NCBI GenBank assembly: GCA_964023275.1
Contig: OZ029919.1
Coordinates: forward strand, 7,999,714-8,063,713
From: Norana najaformis
Lineage: Eukaryota > Annelida > Clitellata > Crassiclitellata > Hormogastridae
Reading direction: 5' to 3'
DNA: 64,000 bases
Shown here: positions 58,320 through 64,000 of the stretch, in pieces
Layout of the letters: each line of letters starts with the position of its first letter
Position numbering within the stretch: the first letter of the stretch is position 1
Position numbers and translations under genes: made by a program
The notes under the pieces: model-generated
What the model was told of the DNA's origin: nothing
What the model saw: the letters and a program-made list of their open reading frames with translations, nothing else
Databases searched by the model: none

Positions 58320-58969
58320 CAAGTAACCATCTGTAACCCGCCGCGTATTTTCTTGATGATCAATTCATCCGAGTGAAGAATTTCTCTTTCCCAACTCATC
58401 ACCGTCCATAATTATCACAGAAGTTTTCAATTTCCTGCGATAAATAAATCTTGCATGATGCAAAAGACACTGGGTTGATGTCAAGTGAAAGATACAGATT
58501 TCCTAAATTTGTCGTGATATATTGTTTTAAAATGCGCTGAAAATTAATGCAATTTCAAAGAAATAAAGGACCGACATTTACGATCCAGGGCCGCAATAAT
58601 AGTAACCTTCCAGGGGCCCACCGAGAATTTCTGCCAACCCTATTGGCCAGTTTGCCCCTAAATGGGCCTAGGTTTCTCTATTTAGACGCGACGGCCTCGC
58701 TCGGCATAAATCGAGCATCTCTAGGTCTGTAGGTCACGAGGTCATCTTCCTCCTCTGAAGGGCTTCTGGCGGTCAAAGTTTCGCAGAATCACCCATCGCA
58801 AGACAATAACATTTGCCTGCAATAAATTCCGGCTGACAACTCAGCGATAGGCAAACGACCTGGATTTTATGTTGAGTGTTATTGAATAGTCTTCTGAAAT
58901 GAGCAAGGCTTCTAAAGACGGAATGATGCCGTGCATTCTCAATGTTCGGTCGAGACTAAGTCGAGACCA

Positions 58970-59135
58970 CTAGGAACAAAGTCAACTTGTCGAATTTTGA
59001 GGTTCCACCGTGTCAATGCACTGGCCCCGTTTCCAGGACCTTGAGATTCGACAATTGCCAGCTCAATGGCCAAGAAAAGGAGATGAGCTCCTCCCCTACG
59101 TCTCACTTGTGGGATATGAGATACTTTACTTTCTG
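58970..59135 (+). repeat. SINE family D copy 3 (3' half)
   Basis: CACTGGCCCCGTTTCCAGGA, CCTTGAGATTCGACAATTGC, AGCTCAATGGCCAAGAAAAG and GAGATGAGCTCCTCCCCTAC match the body of 28356-28660; no tRNA head. It ends in ATACTTTACTTTCTG before a short TA run. Confidence 0.75.
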
Positions 59136-59525
59136 ATATATGTATATATATATATGCCTGAATGTATATAGCGCATTTTAAAAACCTCAAAAGGGTTCTA
59201 ATGTTACATAGAATGTTACATTACATGATTACAATATGCCTTCTGCAACATTTAATATGTACAAGTCCTTTCACGACGGAGCTGGTCATGCTTCACGAGA
59301 CGCTTTTCAACCACCGCTTTATAAAGGCGCCACATCAAAACACTTAACATAGCGCCTTCAGATATCTCACAAAAGCGTTGCAATTATGCTGATACCGCAG
59401 CCATCAGCACAAAACTGCTAATTCAGCTACTATTAATATTAAGCTAATATTAAGCTAGAATACATCTTCTTACTTACTTCCTGCTTGTTATATGCATGCT
59501 CCTGCATGGGTTCTTAATATTTCAC

Positions 59526-59640
59526 GTTGCTGTATGTCTGTATGTTGCTGTATCTGTATGTCTGTATGTTGCTGTATCTGTATGTCTGTATGTTGCTGTA
59601 TCTGTATGTCTGTATGTTGCTGTATCTGTATGTCTGTATT
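59526..59640. repeat. 24-bp minisatellite, between four and five copies
   Basis: The unit TGTTGCTGTATCTGTATGTC plus TGTA repeats without spacers. Because 24 is a multiple of three, it encodes a periodic eight-residue string in each frame; this is not evidence of a gene. Confidence 0.95.
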
Positions 59641-60335
59641 GGTGAGCTGCTTTTTCTTTGCGTCTCAGCGCTAGTCTTTAGGCAGGTGTAAATCAATTCT
59701 GTCATTCAACCTTGCGTCTTACGAAAGGTTGTCGAATCTCGAGAGGCGAACTTTGCCTACAATCATATCAGCAGCAGAGGTCAGTCTATGTTTCATGCAG
59801 CTGATAAACATTAAATCATTGTCCACAGAAGTTATGTATATATGGCTTAATAGCTGAGTGAAAGTTTTTCTACCAGAATGAAGTTAACAGCTCAGGGTAG
59901 ATCAAGGCCTGTGATATAACTGGGAGTATGTCATCAGCAGTTCGATAATTCGACTGCTTCTTGTTGAAGGTGTGCTGCCGAATCATTTTCAGCTTCAGTA
60001 AATATATATATATATATATATATGTATGTATATATTTAGCGACCTTTGTATGTTCGTAATTGTTGACAGCCATCAGTCAGAAGCTCTGTAGGTGAAGCCA
60101 GGGTTCAAATGTTCAAAGTTCAAGTAGGGAGTTTTATGCAGACGACAGTTCAGTGTTGAAAGCTGTGGAAAACCGAACTCAGTCTGAAGCTTATCGACAA
60201 ATACTCACCGATAGTTCGATTTTAGGAGTCAGCAATAGTTCCTTGGAATCTGTAGATGATTGCTGCTAGTTTTCTTTTAACTAAATAGATTGATCCGATT
60301 ATGTCTGCAGAAAGCCAGTCAACGTGAATGGCGAC

Positions 60336-62156
60336 ATGGCGCGAAATAGCAAAGCAGAAGACACTTGTAAAGCAGCAGACGATGTTTCTGAGACGCGGGA
60401 AAACGGAGTGACAGTTCAGGGAACCATTTCCAACGGCCAACCGTCGGCTCCACTCCTCAATCCGACCCAAAACACCACCACCGCCCAGCAGAAGTCCAAA
60501 GGGACCAGCAAAACAGGATGCACCCTTCCGATGTTCATCGCCAACATGTCGCTGCTCATCTTCTTCTACATGATCATGACCGTTTATGGGAGTGGCGTCA
60601 TTCGAACCCTAGAGAGACGGTTCGGACTGCGCAGCGCCCAGATGGGTCTCGTGCAGAGCGCCAACGACATCATCCACGTCTGCATAGTCGTCTTCATCGG
60701 ATACTTCGGTCGGAAGGCTCACAAGCCCCGAATCATCTGCGTCACCGTACTCTTCTCGGCCTTCGCTGGGTACCTGATGGCCAGTCCGCACTTTTTCATG
60801 TCCTACGAACCAGTCCAGTCCCGGCTGGTTGGCGTCATTAACGGAAGCAGTCCTCTCTCCGAAACGTCGAACCGTTTCTGTCTGAACTGGAACACATCCG
60901 GTAGTGCCATATCCGGAGATCAGTGCGAACAGCTGGAGCAGGGTTCCCCACAGACGGCTGTTCATCCAGCCTACTACGTATTTCTGATAGCTCAGTTCAT
61001 CAGCGGAATCGGAGGATCGGGTATACACACCCTAAGTCTGGCTTACATCGACGAAAACTCTCCTGGAAGCAAATCATCCTTCTACATCGGTAAGACAGGC
61101 AAACTCAGTGGTATAGATTTATTTATCCGGTTGAAACTTTTCGAATAAGGAGCGAGGTAAGCTGAAGTAAAACAGAATGAAGTAATACCAAAGGTAAAGT
61201 AATTTGTTGTTTTGCTACCGAAGCGCATGGTCCCGAGCTTAACGGAACCTTAGGCTTGAGTGAGACCAAAGCAGCACAGCAACATGATTCCTTTTGCCCT
61301 GAGCATGTTTCCTGATGTTAGCTGTCATCCCTGGATGGGATAATCCCATGGATTGGGTTCTGTGTGTGCGCGACAGCCTACTCGTAATGGCTTCTCCAGT
61401 TATTTGAGCATTTCCGGTAAGTTGTTTGCTTGCAGATGAAGTTGTTGCTCGTAGTGAACTTTAACGTCATCCATGATAGTGAGCAACATCTTGAGACGTA
61501 CGTAGAAGACATTATAAAATGTTCAGCTCAGCCACAATTGCAAATATGTCAATAGAAGTATAGATAATGCAAGGCAAGAAACTGAGGCGAGATATGGGGA
61601 CGATAAGCTAAGACAAAGTTACGCAAGGAAAAATACTATTAACACAGTTAAAGCCACCAATGAATTCAACGGTGCATTTCTTGCGATATTTGAAAAAATT
61701 TCCAGTTCTTTCGTTTCAGTTTTTGATTTGATGCTATTAGATACAAAATACAACATCGCATTTCTAGAGGTGCCACTTACGCCTATAGTGACAGAAAGAA
61801 TAATTATAGTGACCAACAGTGCGTTACAGTAGTCCATAGGCAGAACAAGTGCATCTAAACGTCTGAGTTAGTAAGTTCAGTCCATATATACACTACGAAA
61901 GTCCCGCTGGAGACTCGAATCTCTATAATGCGCGTCCACGGTTTTCAGTAAACCATTCAGTCGTTGTTTCATTAAGGATTACGTGAGTTAAGTGTCATAA
62001 TTATTTAAGCCTATTCTACACTAAATATGCTTATTTTAAAACTGAAATTATCTTGTTAAATGGCAGGAATTTTTATGAGTATGTACGCCTTTGGACCAAT
62101 GGGAGGTATGTTGCTCGCTGCATTGACCCTTCGGCTTCCTGAAAATCTCCTCAGTC
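60336..62156 (+). CDS. SLCO/OATP organic anion transporter, 5' part (continues right of window)
   Basis: Exons 60336-61089 and 62067-62156 join in phase (FYI-G-IFMSMYAFGPMGGM). After a polar N-terminus of about 45 residues, TM1 reads MFIANMSLLIFFYMIMTVYG. It is followed by GVIRTLERRFGLRSAQMGLV and SANDIIHVCIVVFIGYFGRK, with AHKPRIICVTVLF. This is the OATP pattern (TIERRFGLxSxxxGxxxSxxDI, then YFGxRxHxPR). A later loop and ISGIGGSGIHTLSLAYIDEN, with SPGSKSSFYIG, match the OATP G-P-YIDDN-SPLYIG block. Such carriers are sodium-independent plasma-membrane transporters of amphipathic anions. The frame is open upstream to GTG 60324, but ATG 60336 is the first methionine in that exon. An acceptor at 60310 suggests an upstream exon. 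The rest, including the Kazal-type loop, is outside the window. Confidence 0.88.
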
Positions 62157-62164
62157 GTAAGTCA

Positions 62165-62243
62165 CCTAACTACTGTCGTCGTCGTCATCATCATCATCAT
62201 CATCATCGTTGTCGTCGTCGTCATTGTCGTCATCGTCTTCTTC
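62165..62243. repeat. (TCG/TCA)n trinucleotide tract after the second OATP exon
   Basis: Starts within ten bases of the GTAAGT donor at 62157. It gives His/Arg and Asp runs that are not coding. Confidence 0.9.
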
Positions 62244-62404
62244 TTTCACAAACTTCATATTTCGACAATAAAGGGTTAACCTGAAACATGACCCGGATTG
62301 GCTTAAGCGCTCTGACCGAGGGAGGTCCGTGGTCCGAGTTTTCAGCCAAAGACCCACATCTGTTAGAAAGCTTCACACAAATAACGAACAGAACTGTGTC
62401 ATAC

Positions 62405-63016
62405 CAGTCAAATACATAAATTTATACATACATGCATACATACATATATATACATATATACATACATATATACATACATGCATGCATGAATAGACACACA
62501 TATATATACATATACATACATGCATACGTACATACATACATATAAATATATTTATAAATATAAATATGCATGCATACATACATACATAAATATATACATG
62601 CATACATACATACATACACACATACATTCATTCATACACACATACATACATACATTCATTCATTCATACATACATATATATACATACATACATACATTCA
62701 TACATACATACATACATGCATACATGTATATATACATACATAAACATATAAACATGCGTACACTCATACATATATAGATATAACTATATTTATAAATATA
62801 AATATGCATACATACATACATACATACATTCATCCATACATACATGCATACATATACATACAAATATACATACATAGATGCATACATACATACATTCATA
62901 TACATACATATACATACATGAATACATACATATACATACATACGTACATACATACATATAAATATAAATAAATTTATTTATAAATACAAATATACATACA
63001 TACATACATTCATTCA
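62405..63016. repeat. (ATAC)n array of about 600 bp with embedded higher-order blocks
   Basis: TACA/TGCA tetranucleotides interrupted three times by an AT-rich block close to TATTTATAAATATAAATATG (near 62545, 62788 and 62970). Tyr/Met/Cys-rich and Ile/His/Thr-rich frames on both strands are artefacts. Confidence 0.95.
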
Positions 63017-63773
63017 CACAAGATCTTCATGCTGCGGTGCACGGTCTTCACTTGTTCTAACCCTCCACGAAGCTTTGTGTTCCGCGACTCTAATCAGCCG
63101 GCAATCCTTGCTGTGGTGACCGCAGGGATATGCAGGTGCCGCGCATGCGCACTTCAATTCGGACCCATCGTGCCTTCGCTTGTATATATTAAGACCTTCA
63201 TCTTGAAACAGTTTTCCTTTCTTTATGTATACACTATTTCTTTTGACGCAGTCCAGCATACAGTTTCAACATACCCCAAGGCGCATCATCGGCTTCACAG
63301 CCATGTGTGCAGCGCTTTTAACAGTTACTTAAAAGGGGCTATATAAGGTGTCTTGATACAATAAAATACATTACATGTACATGTATATTTGCGTATACAA
63401 ATCTGCGTATGCATGGACAGTGGACGGCAAGTAGCCATACAATGCACGCATATATGTACATTTGCTTATGTGTGTCTATCATTAGAAGCCATAATCAATG
63501 TAGCTTTATCTGAGAGCATCTGGTTGTAGGCCACAGCGAGAAGAATCTTTTTTCCAAGAAATGAGCATTACATCAGTCATATGCTCTTAAGAATGCACTG
63601 ATGTCTGGCTTAATGCAGTTGTCTTCGACTGTATAGTTTGTTTTTGTGGAAAACTAAGATAAAGGGGCAGAGAAGGAGACATAGGAACAGAGACAGAGAC
63701 AGAGTCACGGGCAGAAACTGAAACAGAGGAGGCAGAAACAGAGACAATGGGGCAGAATAGCAAAAAATTTATG

Positions 63774-63988
63774 TAATCGTAATCTCGAGATTTCTACAGC
63801 GCCCAAAGAAAACCACGTCACGGGAACCAGCTTATTCAAAAGGCGCTCAGTCAAAATCAAAAATCAATAGGCAAAAGGGGTTCGGTTCCAGGTCAAGATC
63901 CAAAAGTCAGGCGGAGAGACAGCATGGTGGCTAGGATGGGCGATGTCTGGAATTTGAGCGAAAGACAGATAAGAAGAAGAAGAAGGGT
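63774..63988 (-). repeat. SINE family B copy 9 (near full length, minus)
   Basis: GTAATCGTAATCTCGAGATT, TCTACAGCGCCCAAAGAAAA, GGGAACCAGCTTATTCAAAA, GGTTCGGTTCCAGGTCAAGA, AGAGACAGCATGGTGGCTAG, then AGAAGAAGAAG. It is preceded by a GA/CA-rich tract at 63670-63760. Confidence 0.9.
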
Positions 63989-64000
63989 AGGCTATTTATC

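Noticed and set aside
59492..59705. Periodic eight-residue Cys-rich peptide
   Set aside because: It follows from a 24-bp tandem repeat whose unit is a multiple of three; all frames are periodic.
62422..63017. Several open frames over the ATAC array
   Set aside because: Simple-sequence translation in both directions.

Overview
This is a window of animal nuclear DNA, most probably from a marine invertebrate. Genes are split by long introns with GT-AG (once GC-AG) boundaries. They encode metazoan proteins (Orai channel, shootin, an OATP transporter, a PP1 glycogen-targeting subunit, a THEG-repeat protein). Intergenic DNA is AT-rich and full of tRNA-derived SINEs, fragments of an L2/CR1-like LINE, hAT remnants and long microsatellites. 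I cannot fix the phylum from the sequence. The many copies of the palindrome GTAGGCCTAC are suggestive but not diagnostic.

Layout, all on the + strand unless stated: 441-4388, last six coding exons of NOC3L (the gene begins left of the window); 5170-7382, complete two-exon Orai gene, whose intron holds a decayed hAT element; 7383-12088, UTR and intergenic DNA with a broken LINE reverse transcriptase framed by 86-bp direct repeats; 12089-16501, a THEG-repeat gene of at least five exons; 17648-18766 (minus), single-exon PPP1R3 protein; 18767-35146, a 16-kb gene-poor stretch of SINEs, LINE and MITE pieces, microsatellites, two large inverted repeats and one promoter-like patch; 35147-46968, complete 15-exon shootin-like gene (exon lengths sum to 1470 nt, 489 codons plus stop); 46969-53556, gene-poor with SINEs; 53557-56565, a 1002-residue disordered protein with at least six TQT/QTD dynein-light-chain-type motifs that I do not recognise; 56566-60335, repeats including a hAT-like MITE with a near-perfect 8-bp target duplication; 60336-62156, first two recognisable coding exons of an SLCO/OATP transporter that runs off the right side; 62157-64000, a 600-bp ATAC array and a SINE.

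The genes do not form an operon or an obvious pathway. NOC3L acts in 60S ribosome assembly, Orai in store-operated calcium entry, the PPP1R3 protein in glycogen metabolism, shootin in actin-adhesion coupling and the OATP in organic anion uptake. The THEG-repeat protein has testis-expressed mammalian relatives, and the LC8-motif protein may be a dynein-light-chain hub.

The repeats show their own logic. A LINE 3' end and an abundant SINE share the terminal motif GCGCT-TA-AAATCTC followed by ATTACA or ATTACG repeats, which looks like a LINE/SINE partnership. No prokaryotic system, CRISPR array or operon is present.
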